A stretch of 64,000 nucleotides of DNA from Caballeronia telluris (GTDB lineage Bacteria > Pseudomonadota > Gammaproteobacteria > Burkholderiales > Burkholderiaceae). Under the pieces are notes generated by a model, which was given only the letters and a program-made list of their open reading frames with translations, was not told where the DNA came from and searched no databases. Positions 9,688 through 18,973 of the stretch are shown in pieces (positions within the stretch are counted from its first letter, which is position 1; every line of letters starts with the position of its first letter). The position numbers were made by a program, and so were the translations under genes. The DNA lies in NCBI RefSeq assembly GCF_001544495.1, contig NZ_FCNZ02000013.1, positions 62,001 through 126,000 on the forward strand, read 5' to 3'.

Positions 9688-10851
9688 ATGAAACGCATTC
9701 TCTCGCGTGACTTTCTCGCCTTGATTCTCAGCGTCGCCGTGGTCGGGCTCGGCCTCGGCGCGACGCTGCCGCTCACCGCGCTCGCGCTGACGCAGGCGGG
9801 CTACGGCACCGACGTCGTCGGCCTGATGACCGCGATGCAGGCCGGCGGCGGCCTCGCGATCGTCCCGCTCGCGAGCCGGATCGCCGCGCGCTTCGGTGCG
9901 CGCGAGGCGATCGTCGGCACGGTGATCGCGGTTGCAGGCGCGACCGCGCTGATGCAGTTCACGACCAACCTGTGGCTCTGGGCGGTGCTGCGCTTCGTAT
10001 GCGGGGCGGCGTTGATGCTGCTCTTTACGATCGGCGAGGCGTGGGTCACGCAACTCGCCGACGATTCGACGCGCGGCCGCGTCGTCGCGATCTACGCGAC
10101 CAACTTCACGCTGTTCCAGATGGCGGGGCCGGTGCTGGTGAGCTTCATCGGCGACCGGCAGGCGGGACGCTTCGCGCTGTGCGGCGCGATCTTTCTGTGC
10201 GCGCTGCCCGCGCTCGCGCTGATCCGCGTCGCGCCGCAGACGGAGGAAACGCACGACGCGCCCGCGCACTGGCGGCACGTCCTGCCGCGCATGCCGGCTA
10301 TCGTGGCGGGCACGGGCTTCTTCGCGCTCTTCGACACGCTCGCGCTCTCGCTGATGCCGCTCTTCGCGATGTCGCACGGGGTGTCGGCGGAAGTGGCGGT
10401 GCTGTTCGCCTCGGCGCTCCTTCTCGGCGACACGACGATGCAGTTCCCGATCGGCTGGCTCGCCGACCATGTCGGGCGCACGCGCGTGCATATCGGCGCG
10501 GGGGTGGTCGTGGTGATGCTGTTGCCGCTTTTGCCGTGGGCAGCGTCGCGGCCGTGGGTCTGTTGGCCGCTGCTCTACGTGATCGGCGCGGCGGCGGGCA
10601 GCATCTACACGCTGTCGCTCGTCGCTTGCGGGGAACGCTTTCGCGGCGCGGCGCTCGTCTCGGCGACGTCGATCGTCGGTGGTTCGTGGAGTATCGCGAG
10701 CTTCGACGGCCCGGTCGTCGCGGGCGCGTTGATGCGCCAGAGCGGACCGAATGCGTTGATCGCGGTGCTCATCGCGAGCGCCGCCGCGTTTCTGGTCGCG
10801 GCGGCCTGGGAAGCGCGCGGCGCTCGCGCGATGACGAACGTCTCAGGCTGA
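9688..10851 (+). CDS. MFS transporter, YcaD-like
   Basis: 387 residues from the ATG at 9688. A longer frame from 9550 exists but overlaps the upstream gene and adds a non-membrane stretch, so the shorter start is chosen. Twelve hydrophobic segments are visible. Blocks such as VGLGLGATLPLTALAL, GYGTDVVGLMTAMQAGGGL, FTIGEAWVTQLADDSTRGRVVAIYAT and the repeat FPIGWLADHVGR resemble YcaD-type permeases. Substrate unknown. The last nine bases overlap the convergent fahA gene. Confidence 0.85.
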   Translation: MKRILSRDFLALILSVAVVGLGLGATLPLTALALTQAGYGTDVVGLMTAMQAGGGLAIVPLASRIAARFGAREAIVGTVIAVAGATALMQFTTNLWLWAVLRFVCGAALMLLFTIGEAWVTQLADDSTRGRVVAIYATNFTLFQMAGPVLVSFIGDRQAGRFALCGAIFLCALPALALIRVAPQTEETHDAPAHWRHVLPRMPAIVAGTGFFALFDTLALSLMPLFAMSHGVSAEVAVLFASALLLGDTTMQFPIGWLADHVGRTRVHIGAGVVVVMLLPLLPWAASRPWVCWPLLYVIGAAAGSIYTLSLVACGERFRGAALVSATSIVGGSWSIASFDGPVVAGALMRQSGPNALIAVLIASAAAFLVAAAWEARGARAMTNVSG

Positions 10852-12147
10852 AGGCACGGCACGCGCCGCCAGGATCTGCCCCGCGCATTGGCCGAAGCCG
10901 ACGCGATAGCCTTCGCCCTGGCACCAGCCCGTAAGCGTGAGTTCGTCGCCGTCGACGATGAACGCGCGCTCGCCGCCCTCCGCAAGCGTGATCGGACGCT
11001 GGCCGTTCCAGGTGCTTTCGAGCAGACTGCCGCAGGAATCCGGCGTCGGTCCGCTGATCGTGCCCGAGCCCATCAGGTCGCCGACGCGCGTATTGCAGCC
11101 TGCCACCGTGTGATGCGCGAGTTGCTGCGCCATCGACCAATACATCAGCTTGAAGTTGGTCCGCGAAATCGTGGTCGCCTTCGACGCGCCTTCGGGACGC
11201 AGCGTCACCTGTAGTTCGATGTCGAATGCGTGATCGCCTTCGTGGCGCAGATACGCGAGCGGTTGCGGGTCCTGCGCGGGCGTCGCGGTGCGAAACGGTT
11301 CGAGCGCGTCGAGCGTGACGATCCACGGCGAGATGGTCGTCGCGAAACCCTTCGCGTTGAACGGCCCGAGCGGCACGTATTCCCACTGCTGGATGTCGCG
11401 CGCGCTCCAGTCGTTCAGCAGCACCATGCCGAAGATGTGCGACTCGGCCTCATTGCACGCGATCGGCTCGCCGAGCGCATTTCCCGCGCCGACGATAAAC
11501 CCCATCTCCAGTTCGATATCCAGCTTGCGACACGCGCTGAAAACCGGCCGCTCGTCGTTCGGCAGCTTGATCTGTCCGTTCGGACGGCGCACCGGCGTGC
11601 CGCTCACGATCACCGACGACGCGCGTCCGTTGTACCCGATCGGCATCTCCGACCAGTTCGGCAAGAGCGCGTTCTTCGGATCGCGGAACATCGAGCCGAC
11701 GTTCGTCGCGTGCTCCCTCGACGAGTAGAAATCGGTGTAGCCGGGAATCTCGACGGGCAAATGCAGCGTCGCGTCCGATTGCGGCACGAGCGCGCGCTGG
11801 CGCAACGCGGCGTCGTCGCGCAGGGTCGCGTTGCCGTTCGCGAGCAGCGCGGAGAGCACGACGCGCACGTTACGCCACGCATCGCGGCCGAGCGCGATGA
11901 AATCGTTCAGGCGCGGTTTGTCGAACACGCCGCTCGCCGGCAGCAGTCCGGCCCGTTCGAGCGCGGCGAGATCGACGATCCACTCGCCGATCGCCACGCC
12001 CGCGCGCGGCGACGGATTCACCGCGTTGCTGAACACGCCGAACGGCAGGTTCTGGATCGGGAAGTCGCTCGCCGGGTCGTTGGCCGATTCGATCCAGCTT
12101 TTCAGCGCCGGAGCCAGCGTGGCGTTCAGTTGCTCGGACGTGCTCAT
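10843..12147 (-). CDS. fahA: Fumarylacetoacetase
   Basis: 434 residues. It hydrolyses 4-fumarylacetoacetate to fumarate and acetoacetate, the last step of tyrosine and homogentisate breakdown. Catalytic and metal-binding blocks are present: [19 protein letters not shown] (catalytic His and metal Asp), [12 protein letters not shown] (two metal Glu), [11 protein letters not shown] (metal Asp) and [10 protein letters not shown] (catalytic Lys region). The ATG at 12147 overlaps the hmgA stop (ATGA) and has GGAG six bases ahead, so it is translated together with hmgA. No maleylacetoacetate isomerase gene lies beside it, so that step must be encoded elsewhere. Confidence 0.95.
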   Translation of the reverse strand: MSTSEQLNATLAPALKSWIESANDPASDFPIQNLPFGVFSNAVNPSPRAGVAIGEWIVDLAALERAGLLPASGVFDKPRLNDFIALGRDAWRNVRVVLSALLANGNATLRDDAALRQRALVPQSDATLHLPVEIPGYTDFYSSREHATNVGSMFRDPKNALLPNWSEMPIGYNGRASSVIVSGTPVRRPNGQIKLPNDERPVFSACRKLDIELEMGFIVGAGNALGEPIACNEAESHIFGMVLLNDWSARDIQQWEYVPLGPFNAKGFATTISPWIVTLDALEPFRTATPAQDPQPLAYLRHEGDHAFDIELQVTLRPEGASKATTISRTNFKLMYWSMAQQLAHHTVAGCNTRVGDLMGSGTISGPTPDSCGSLLESTWNGQRPITLAEGGERAFIVDGDELTLTGWCQGEGYRVGFGQCAGQILAARAVPSA

Positions 12148-13481
12148 CGTTGCTCCGGGTTGAAATGTTTCGTGAGGCCTTGCCAGCATTCGTAGTAATG
12201 CGCCTGCAACTGCGCGGTTTCGAGCGCGAATTGCGTCGGCTTGATGAGCGTGCGGGTTTCGATCATGAACGCCATCGTGTCGCCGACCTTCGCCGGCTTC
12301 GACGTATCGATACTCGATGCCTTCTCGAACGTGCCCGCGTCCGGGCCGTGTCCCGACATGCAGTTGTGCAGGCTCGACCCGCCCGGCACAAAGCCTTCGG
12401 CCTTTGCGTCGTAGGCGCCGTGCACGAGTCCCATGAACTCGCTCGCGACATTGCGATGGAACCACGGTGGGCGGAACGTATCCTCGGCGGCGAGCCAGCG
12501 CGGGGGGAAGATCACGAAGTCGATCGTATCGACGCCCGGCGTGTCGCTCACCGACTGCAACACCAGGAAGATCGACGGATCCGGATGGTCGTAGCTGATC
12601 GAGCCGATGGTATTGAAGTGGCGCAGGTCGTACTTGTACGGCGCGTAGTTGCCGTGCCACGCGACCACGTCGAGCGGCGAATGGCCGATGTCCGCGCGCC
12701 ACAGCACGCCGTTCATCTTCGCGACGAGTTCGAACGCGCCTTCGCGGTCTTCATACGCGGCCTGCGGCGTGAGGAAGTCGCGCGGATTGGCGAGACCGTT
12801 CGAGCCGATCGGCCCGAGATCCGGCAGTTGCAAAAGCGCGCCGAAGTTCTCGCAGATATAGCCGCGCGCCTGATCGTCCGGCAGCGCGACCGAGAAGCGC
12901 ACGCCGCGCGGAATCACCGCGATCTCGAACGGCGCGACGTCGAGCTTGCCCATCTCCGTGAAGATCGCGAGGCGCCCTTCCTGCGGGACGATCAGCAACT
13001 CGCCGTCGGCGCTGTAGAAAAAGCGGTCCTTCATCGAGCGGTTCGCGGCGTACAGATGGATCGCGCAGCCCGTCATCGATTCGGCCGCGCCGTTGCCCGC
13101 CATCGTCACCCAGCCGTCGATGAAATCGGTCGGCTCGGCGGGCATCGGCAGCGGGTCCCAGCGAAGCTGGTTCGGCGGCGTCGGCGGCACTTCGGCGAAA
13201 TTCGCGACGAGTTTCGCGCGCAGCAGGTCGCCGGCGACCTGTGTGAACGGCATGTGGACCGCCGCCGGGCGAATGCGATACAGCCACGCGCGACGGTTGT
13301 GAGCGCGCGGCGCGGTGAACGCCGTGCCCGACATCTGCTCGGCGTAAAGCCCGTAGGGCGCGCGTTGCGGCGAGTTTCGGCCGAGCGGCAACGCGCCGGG
13401 CAGCGCCTCGGTCGCGAAGTCGTTGGCGAAGCCCGACTGATAGTGAAGGCTCGTGTCCGTGTGAGTCTCGAACGTCGGCAT
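12144..13481 (-). CDS. hmgA: Homogentisate 1,2-dioxygenase
   Basis: 445 residues, the usual length. It opens the ring of homogentisate with iron(II) and oxygen to give maleylacetoacetate. The iron ligands are visible: [11 protein letters not shown] (His342, Glu348) and HGPDAGT (His378), after the conserved GFGN-like opening ([17 protein letters not shown]). The start ATG has GAGGA about seven bases ahead. It is the first gene of a two-gene operon with fahA. The AT-rich region upstream (13482-13670) holds several dyads that may be operators for this operon. Confidence 0.97.
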   Translation of the reverse strand: MPTFETHTDTSLHYQSGFANDFATEALPGALPLGRNSPQRAPYGLYAEQMSGTAFTAPRAHNRRAWLYRIRPAAVHMPFTQVAGDLLRAKLVANFAEVPPTPPNQLRWDPLPMPAEPTDFIDGWVTMAGNGAAESMTGCAIHLYAANRSMKDRFFYSADGELLIVPQEGRLAIFTEMGKLDVAPFEIAVIPRGVRFSVALPDDQARGYICENFGALLQLPDLGPIGSNGLANPRDFLTPQAAYEDREGAFELVAKMNGVLWRADIGHSPLDVVAWHGNYAPYKYDLRHFNTIGSISYDHPDPSIFLVLQSVSDTPGVDTIDFVIFPPRWLAAEDTFRPPWFHRNVASEFMGLVHGAYDAKAEGFVPGGSSLHNCMSGHGPDAGTFEKASSIDTSKPAKVGDTMAFMIETRTLIKPTQFALETAQLQAHYYECWQGLTKHFNPEQR

Positions 13482-13563
13482 GGTGAATGTCCTCGTTGGG
13501 CTGTCGGCCCCGCAACGCGAACAGCCGCGTTTCGAGACGGACGGAGAGATGATCTATTCAAAT

Positions 13564-13605
13564 ACGATTTACGAATAGTAAAACGAATTACGTTTAGTTA
13601 AATCG
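13564..13605. promoter_or_regulatory. Nested inverted repeats upstream of hmgA
   Basis: ACGATTTA (13564-13571) is the exact reverse complement of TAAATCGT (13598-13605). Inside lie two more dyads: TTTAC/GTAAA (13568-13572 and 13578-13582) and AAACG/CGTTT (13580-13584 and 13590-13594), each with a five-base spacer. The stretch is much richer in A and T than its surroundings and sits about 85 bases before the hmgA start, where an operator or promoter is expected. Which regulator binds cannot be told. Confidence 0.5.
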
Positions 13606-13612
13606 TCGTTAA

Positions 13613-13638
13613 CCCTAGGCACGCGTCCTGCGCTAGGG
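13613..13638. promoter_or_regulatory. Short hairpin CCCTAG/CTAGGG between hmgA and the EAL gene
   Basis: CCCTAG at 13613-13618 pairs with CTAGGG at 13633-13638. There is no T-run, so it is not a standard terminator. It may be part of the divergent control region. Confidence 0.3.
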
Positions 13639-13649
13639 AGCGGCCATAT

Positions 13650-13665
13650 CAATATGTGAATATTG
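13650..13665. promoter_or_regulatory. 16-bp dyad CAATAT-GTGA-ATATTG
   Basis: A perfect inverted repeat with six-base arms and a four-base spacer in an otherwise GC-rich area. It lies about 95 bases before the EAL gene and 170 bases before hmgA. Shape and position suit a dimeric transcription factor. Confidence 0.4.
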
Positions 13666-13758
13666 TGCAAAGCGGCGCGCCGCGCACTGCTACCATCGTT
13701 GGATGCCCCGCTGCGTCATCGCATCCGGCATCGCGCCCTGCCTAAAGCTACGACCACA

Positions 13759-14580
13759 ATGATCGCGCCGACCGTCCCCGAACTCGTCTCCAAAGCAGCG
13801 ACCCATCCGTTTCTCGGCGCGCACATCGCGCTCGGCGATCGCGAGCAGGGCGGCGTGGCCGTCGCGCAATACCACGACGTCACGCTCGCGAGCGCCTACG
13901 AGCCGATCTTCGATGTCGGCACGCATAGCTTTCCGCAGACGCTCTCCGCGTCGCCGGAGAGCGCCGAGCGTTTCGGCGACGAACTCGGCATGCAGGCGCT
14001 GACGCTCGTCGGTGACCGCACGTCGTACGATCCGTTCGCGCAAATCGACGAGGATCGCGAGCTGGTCGAGCTGGACCGCCTCTCGCGCGCCCTGCACGCG
14101 TTCAATTTTTTCGGCGCGCAGCGGCCGGGCCTCCTGTTCCTGCGCGTCCACGAGCGGCTTTTGAAAAGCGTGAAATACGATCACGGGCTGCACTTCTCGT
14201 CCGTGCTGATCGACTTCGGGCTCAATCCTTCGCGCATCGTGATCGAATTGCCGGAGGCGGCCGTCGCGCACAAGACCTTTCTCGGTTATCTGACGAAGAG
14301 CTACCAGCACTACGGCTTCAAGGTCGCGGGCAACCTGCCGAACGCCGGACAGATCATGTCGGTGTCCGACATGGCGCGGCTCGACTTCATCAAGATGGAC
14401 GCGGGCGCGGCATTGCGCGACTCGGTGGTGAAGCATCTCGTCGGTTACGCGGGACGCCTGCGCATTCCGCTCATCTTCAGTCACGTCGTCGACGAAGCGC
14501 AGTTCGACGCCCTCCAGCAATTCGACGTGCGCTTCGTCCAAGGCCCCGTGTTCGACGCCCATCCGGCGAATTCGCGCTGA
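13759..14580 (+). CDS. Degenerate EAL-domain protein (probably inactive phosphodiesterase)
   Basis: 273 residues from the ATG at 13759; a TTG at 13663 would add a 32-residue arginine-rich stretch and is less likely. The overall pattern is a stand-alone EAL domain: ASAYEPIFDVG at the start, SSVLIDFGLNPSRIVIELPEA, the LDFIKMD strand and QGPVF near the end. Key catalytic groups of c-di-GMP phosphodiesterases are absent: no EAL triplet after YEPIF, AGNLPNA in place of the DDFG loop, and SHVVDE in place of the AEGVE block. The IKMD lysine and the QG pair remain. It is likely a c-di-GMP or protein-binding relative rather than an enzyme. No signal peptide, membrane or GGDEF part is seen. Confidence 0.75.
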   Translation: MIAPTVPELVSKAATHPFLGAHIALGDREQGGVAVAQYHDVTLASAYEPIFDVGTHSFPQTLSASPESAERFGDELGMQALTLVGDRTSYDPFAQIDEDRELVELDRLSRALHAFNFFGAQRPGLLFLRVHERLLKSVKYDHGLHFSSVLIDFGLNPSRIVIELPEAAVAHKTFLGYLTKSYQHYGFKVAGNLPNAGQIMSVSDMARLDFIKMDAGAALRDSVVKHLVGYAGRLRIPLIFSHVVDEAQFDALQQFDVRFVQGPVFDAHPANSR

Positions 14581-14710
14581 CAACCGTTGTGCGATGCAAC
14601 CTTCGCGGCGCGCCGGACCACGCGCGCGCACCGAACCTTTCCACTCGTTTCCTGCCGCATCGCAGCGCCCTTTGAGCTGCAAGCCGCCTTGACTTTCGGC
14701 AATCCAGATA

Positions 14711-14743
14711 CGATCATTCGCTCACAACGAGAGCAATTGATCG
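14711..14743. promoter_or_regulatory. 33-bp interrupted dyad upstream of the polyol dehydrogenase gene
   Basis: CGATCA (14711-14716) matches TGATCG (14738-14743) and GCTC (14720-14723) matches GAGC (14731-14734), with equal spacers on both sides of a seven-base centre. It ends 75 bases before the dalD start. A SorC-type regulator encoded four kilobases downstream is the natural candidate to bind it; that link is inferred. Confidence 0.5.
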
Positions 14744-14818
14744 ACCATCGGCGATGCCGGGATCGACGCACAACAGCGGACGCCATCGACGGACGCTTCC
14801 ATTCAGAGGACGACAGAC

Positions 14819-16210
14819 ATGACTAGCGAACGCAGTGCGGCCGCCGATGTGATCCTGCACATCGGCGCGGGATCGTTTCATCGCGCGCATCAGGCGTGGT
14901 ATCTGCACCGGCTGATCGAGTCGGGCGACACGCGCTGGTCGCTCGCCGTCGGCAACATTCGCGGCGACATGAACGCCGTGCTCGAAGCGCTCGCGGCCCA
15001 GAACGGCGCCTATACGCTCGAAACCGTGACGCCGCAGGGCGAGCGCGCATACGAGACGGTCAAGTCGATCACGAAGGTCGTGCCGTGGTCCGCCGATCTG
15101 AACGCGCTGGTCGCCGCGGGCGCCGCGCCGGAGACGAAGATCGTGTCGTTCACCGTGACCGAAGGCGGCTATTACCTCGACGAAAACGACAAGCTCGACA
15201 CCGCCAATCCCGATCTCGCCGCCGACCTGAAAGGCGCGCGCACGACGATCTACGGCGCGCTCGCCGCGATTCTCGATGCGCGCATGAAAGGCGATGCCGG
15301 CAAGCTCACGCTGCAGAACTGCGACAACCTGCGCAGCAACGGCGATCGCTTCAACGCCGGCATGCTCGAATTCCTGACGTTGCGCGGCGAGACCGCGTTG
15401 CGCGACTGGATGATCGCGAACACGTCGTGTCCGAATTCGATGGTCGACCGCATCACGCCGCGCCCGACGCCTGACGTGCGCGAGCGCGTGAAGGCCGCGA
15501 CCGGTTTCGACGACCGCGCGCCCGTCATGGGCGAGGCGTTCATCCAGTGGGTCATCGAGGATCATTTCTGCGCGGGACGGCCCGCGTGGGAAAAGGTCGG
15601 TGCGGAGTTGGTCGAATCGGTGCTGCCTTACGAAGAGGCGAAGATCCGCATCCTGAACGCGAGCCATAGCTGCATCGCGTGGGCGGGGACGCTGGTCGGG
15701 CTGCAATACATCCACGAAGGCACGCTCGACCCCGAAATCCGCGCGTTCGCCGAGGCCTACGTCACCGAAGACGTGATTCCGTGCCTCACGCCCAGCCCGC
15801 TCGATCTCGCGAAATATCGCGACGTCGTGCTCGACCGCTTCAGCAATCCGCATATCCAGGACACCAACCAGCGCGTCGCCGCCGACGGCTTCTCGAAGCT
15901 GCCCGGCTTCATCGCGCCGACGCTTTCCGAATGCTTCGCCCGCCATGTCGATCCGAACGCGACCGCCATCCTGCCCGCGCTCTTCTTCCGCTTCCTCGAA
16001 CGCTGGCACGAGGGCAAGCTGCCCTACACCTACCAGGACGGCGTGATGGACCCGGCGGTCGCGCACGGCTTTTTCACCTCGCCTGATCCGCTCAAGGCGT
16101 TCGCCGGCGACAAGCTGCTGTGGGGCAGCATGGCGGGCTCGGAAGGGCTCGAACGGGTGCTGCGCGCCGCCGTCGCCCGCGTCGACGGGTGGCTCGAGAA
16201 GCGCGCCTGA
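14819..16210 (+). CDS. dalD: Mannitol dehydrogenase-family protein, probably D-arabinitol 4-dehydrogenase
   Basis: 463 residues, long-chain polyol dehydrogenase. The opening [20 protein letters not shown] is the NAD-binding start of this family and is closest to D-arabinitol 4-dehydrogenases as I remember them. Further blocks are [21 protein letters not shown] (catalytic region), the IQWVIEDHF strand and the [10 protein letters not shown] block with the catalytic lysine. It would oxidise D-arabinitol to D-xylulose with NAD. AGAGGA lies eight bases before the ATG. The xylulokinase gene next to it fits this substrate; D-mannitol or sorbitol remain alternatives. Confidence 0.85.
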   Translation: MTSERSAAADVILHIGAGSFHRAHQAWYLHRLIESGDTRWSLAVGNIRGDMNAVLEALAAQNGAYTLETVTPQGERAYETVKSITKVVPWSADLNALVAAGAAPETKIVSFTVTEGGYYLDENDKLDTANPDLAADLKGARTTIYGALAAILDARMKGDAGKLTLQNCDNLRSNGDRFNAGMLEFLTLRGETALRDWMIANTSCPNSMVDRITPRPTPDVRERVKAATGFDDRAPVMGEAFIQWVIEDHFCAGRPAWEKVGAELVESVLPYEEAKIRILNASHSCIAWAGTLVGLQYIHEGTLDPEIRAFAEAYVTEDVIPCLTPSPLDLAKYRDVVLDRFSNPHIQDTNQRVAADGFSKLPGFIAPTLSECFARHVDPNATAILPALFFRFLERWHEGKLPYTYQDGVMDPAVAHGFFTSPDPLKAFAGDKLLWGSMAGSEGLERVLRAAVARVDGWLEKRA

Positions 16211-16244
16211 TCCGCGAGCGCTTGCGGGCGCTCACCCCGGCACA

Positions 16245-16268
16245 CGGAGCCTGCGGGCTCCGTTCTAA
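16245..16268 (+). terminator. Hairpin terminator between dalD and xylB
   Basis: CGGAGCC (16245-16251) pairs with GGCTCCG (16256-16262) around a four-base loop and is followed by TTCTAAT. A second hairpin (GAGCGC/GCGCTC, 16216-16233) lies just before it. They could end or dampen transcription from dalD into xylB. Confidence 0.5.
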
Positions 16269-16354
16269 TGCTCATGGCGCAACGCGGGGCGCGGCGCTAC
16301 ATTAGCGGCTCGCGGCTTTCCCCATCGCCTTTCGCCTTCGATAAGGGTTCGTTC

Positions 16355-17836
16355 ATGTATCTGGGTATCGACCTCGGCACCTCTGAAGTAAAAGTCCTGC
16401 TGCTCGCGAGCGACGGCAGCGTGATCGGCACGGCGGGCACGCCGTTCTCCGTGTCCCGGCCGAAGCCGCGCTGGGCGGAACAGAATCCGCTCGACTGGTG
16501 GGAAGGCACGCGCACCGCGCTCTTCGCCTTGCGCGACAAGTATCCGAACGAGTTCGCGCAAGTGCGCGGCATCGGCCTCTCGGGGCAGATGCACGGCGCC
16601 GTGCTGCTCGATTCGAACGATCGCGTGCTGCGCCCCGCGATCCTCTGGAACGACATGCGCAGCGACAAGGAATGCGCGGAACTCACCGAGCGCGCGCCGG
16701 AACTGCATCGGATCGCGGGCAATCTCGCGATGCCCGGCTTCACCGCGCCGAAGCTGCTGTGGGTCGCGCACAACGAGCCGGACATCTTCCGGCAGACGGC
16801 TTGCGTGCTGTTGCCGAAGGATTACTTGCGACTGCACCTGACGGGCACGAAGGTCTCCGATCCGTCGGACGCGGCCGGCACGCTCTGGCTGGATGTGGCG
16901 CGCCGCGACTGGTCCGACGAACTGCTCGCCGCCTGCGACATGTCGCGCGCGCAGATGCCCGCGCTCGCGGAGGGCAGCGAGCCGTCCGGCACGCTGCTTC
17001 CCGAACTCGCGCGCGAACTGGGCCTCGCGGAGGGCGTGATCGTCGCGGCGGGCGGCGGCGACAACGCCGCGAGCGCGATCGGCATCGGCGCGACGGAACC
17101 GGGCGACGGCTTCCTGTCGCTCGGCACGTCGGGCGTGCTGTGCGTTGTCGGCGACCGCTTCCGGCCGAATCCGGCGTCGGCGGTGCACGCGTTCTGCCAC
17201 GCGATCCCCGACCGCTGGCATCAGATGAGCGTGATCCTCTCGGCGGCGAGCTGCCTGCGCTGGGTCTGCAAGCTCACGTCCACCGACGAACCGACGCTGC
17301 TCGCCGAAATCGCCGCGCTCGGACCCGAGTCGACTGCCATCGCTCCACTCTTTTTGCCGTATTTGAGCGGCGAGCGCACGCCGCACAACGATCCGTTCGC
17401 GCAGGGCGTGTTCTTCGGCATGACGCACGCGACCGACCGCGCCCTGCTCGGCTATTCGGTGCTCGAAGGCGTGACGCTCGCGCTGACCGACGGCCTCGAC
17501 GCATTGCGCTCGGGCGGCACGGAGGCGCGCGCGCTGTCGCTCCTCGGTGGCGGTGCGCGCAGCGCGTACTGGGGGCAGATGTTCGCCGATGCGCTCGATA
17601 CGACCACCCGCACGCATGGCGGCGGCGAGACGGGCGCGGCGCTCGGCGCGGCACGGCTCGGCTGGCTCGCGGCGGGCGGCGATCCGGCGACGGTGCTCGC
17701 GAAACCGCCCGTCAGGGACGAGTTCAGGCCGAACCAGGAACGACATGAATTGCTGCGCCAGCGTCTGAAGGGTTTCCGCGAGCTGTATCAGCATGTGCGG
17801 CCGCTCTTCGATCCGGCGCGTCCGCGGCTCGCGTAA
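16355..17836 (+). CDS. xylB: Xylulokinase
   Basis: 493 residues, usual length. FGGY-family kinase: the opening YLGIDLGTSEVKVLLL is the first ATP-binding block, GLSGQMHGAVLLD is the sugar-binding motif found in xylulokinases, and FLSLGTSGVLCVV, PYLSGERTPHNDP and LLGGGARSAYW complete the set. It phosphorylates D-xylulose to xylulose 5-phosphate, which enters the pentose phosphate pathway. The ATG at 16355 has AAGGG seven bases ahead, so the longer frame from 16268 is not used. It follows the polyol dehydrogenase and so completes that route. A second FGGY kinase is present at 31979-33403. Confidence 0.92.
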   Translation: MYLGIDLGTSEVKVLLLASDGSVIGTAGTPFSVSRPKPRWAEQNPLDWWEGTRTALFALRDKYPNEFAQVRGIGLSGQMHGAVLLDSNDRVLRPAILWNDMRSDKECAELTERAPELHRIAGNLAMPGFTAPKLLWVAHNEPDIFRQTACVLLPKDYLRLHLTGTKVSDPSDAAGTLWLDVARRDWSDELLAACDMSRAQMPALAEGSEPSGTLLPELARELGLAEGVIVAAGGGDNAASAIGIGATEPGDGFLSLGTSGVLCVVGDRFRPNPASAVHAFCHAIPDRWHQMSVILSAASCLRWVCKLTSTDEPTLLAEIAALGPESTAIAPLFLPYLSGERTPHNDPFAQGVFFGMTHATDRALLGYSVLEGVTLALTDGLDALRSGGTEARALSLLGGGARSAYWGQMFADALDTTTRTHGGGETGAALGAARLGWLAAGGDPATVLAKPPVRDEFRPNQERHELLRQRLKGFRELYQHVRPLFDPARPRLA

Positions 17837-17941
17837 GCGGGTCGGCGACATCCGCCGCCGACCTCAGAGGCACAGCATCTAGAATAAGAACGAAGCGGGC
17901 GCAGGCTTTTGCCGCGTCCGCGTAACGACAGCGACGACACC

Positions 17942-18889
17942 GTGCCCAAGTCCAACGAAAAACTCGATCTCGCGACGCGAGCCGCCTGGCTCTACTACGT
18001 CGCGGGCAACACGCAGAACGAGATCGCCGAGAAGCTGCAGATTTCGCGGCCGGTGGCGCAGCGGCTCGTGGCGTTTGCGGTCGAAAAGAACCTGATCCGC
18101 GTGCGGGTCGATCATCGGATTGCCGATTGCCTGTCGCTCGCGGCGGCTTTGTCGAAGCGCTACGGGCTCTCGATGTGCGAAGTCGTGCCGATCGACGGCG
18201 ATACCAGCGAGCAGGTCGACCGCAAGCTCGCGGTCGCGGGCGCGCAGGTGATGGAACGATTTCTCGTCGAGGAAAAGCCGCTCGTCGTGTCGATCAGCAG
18301 CGGCCGGACGCTGAAGGCAGCCGTCGCGCAGATCGGGCAGCTAGAACGGCCGCAGCATCGGCTTGTGTCGATGGTGGGCGCGATTGCACACGACGGATCG
18401 TCGAATCGCTACGACGTCGCGCAGCATCTTTCCGAGAAAACAGGCGGCAAGCATTTCATGCTGCCCGCACCACTCATGGCCGATAACGAGGCCGAGCGCG
18501 CGCAGTGGTGCAATCACCGGCTGTATCGCATCGTCGATGCGCTCGCGCAGAAGGCGGACGTGGCGTTCGTCGGGATCGGCAATGTGGGCATCAACTGTCC
18601 GCTGCATGAGGACGGGTTCATCACGTCGGCCGAAGTGAAGGAACTAATGCAGGCGGGCGCGGTGGCGGAACTGCTCGGCTTGCCGATCGATGCCGGGGGC
18701 GCGCGGGTGAATTCGGCGACCGGCGCGCGCGTGACGAGTCTGCGGCTGGACACGCCGCCGAAGCGCCCGACAATCGGCTTTGCCGGCGGACAGCGAAAAC
18801 GGGAAGCGCTGATCGCGACGCTCAAGGGCAAATGGCTGTCGGGTCTCGTGACCGACGAGCTATGCGCGAGGGCGGCGCTGGAGGCGTGA
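17942..18889 (+). CDS. SorC-family sugar-binding transcriptional regulator
   Basis: 315 residues from a GTG at 17942; a TTG at 17909 would add eleven residues. The N-terminal helix-turn-helix reads WLYYVAGNTQNEIAEKLQISRPVAQRLVAFAVEKNLIRV. A phosphosugar-binding domain of the SorC/DeoR type follows (VSISSGRTLKAAVAQIG, SMVGAIAHDGSSNRYDVAQHL, ADVAFVGIGNVG, then the C-terminal TIGFAGGQRKREAL block). Such proteins bind a sugar phosphate or ketose and control polyol operons. It lies at the end of the plus-strand genes and faces the ABC importer genes, so it probably controls both groups. Confidence 0.9.
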   Translation: MPKSNEKLDLATRAAWLYYVAGNTQNEIAEKLQISRPVAQRLVAFAVEKNLIRVRVDHRIADCLSLAAALSKRYGLSMCEVVPIDGDTSEQVDRKLAVAGAQVMERFLVEEKPLVVSISSGRTLKAAVAQIGQLERPQHRLVSMVGAIAHDGSSNRYDVAQHLSEKTGGKHFMLPAPLMADNEAERAQWCNHRLYRIVDALAQKADVAFVGIGNVGINCPLHEDGFITSAEVKELMQAGAVAELLGLPIDAGGARVNSATGARVTSLRLDTPPKRPTIGFAGGQRKREALIATLKGKWLSGLVTDELCARAALEA

Positions 18890-18941
18890 GGCGCCTCTGG
18901 CACAGCCTGCGCCTGAAAATGATCCGGATCGGAAGATGAAA

Positions 18942-18969
18942 GCGCCCGGCCGCAACGCGGTCCAGGCGC
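18942..18969. terminator. Possible two-way terminator between regulator and ABC genes
   Basis: GCGCC (18942-18946) pairs with GGCGC (18965-18969), with further broken pairing inside. It lies between two convergent genes. The T-runs are poor, so support is moderate at best. Confidence 0.3.
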
Positions 18970-18973
18970 CTCC

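Noticed and set aside
13663..13758. TTG start that would lengthen the EAL protein
   Set aside because: The added residues are Arg-rich and unlike the family, and the frame overlaps the CAATAT dyad.
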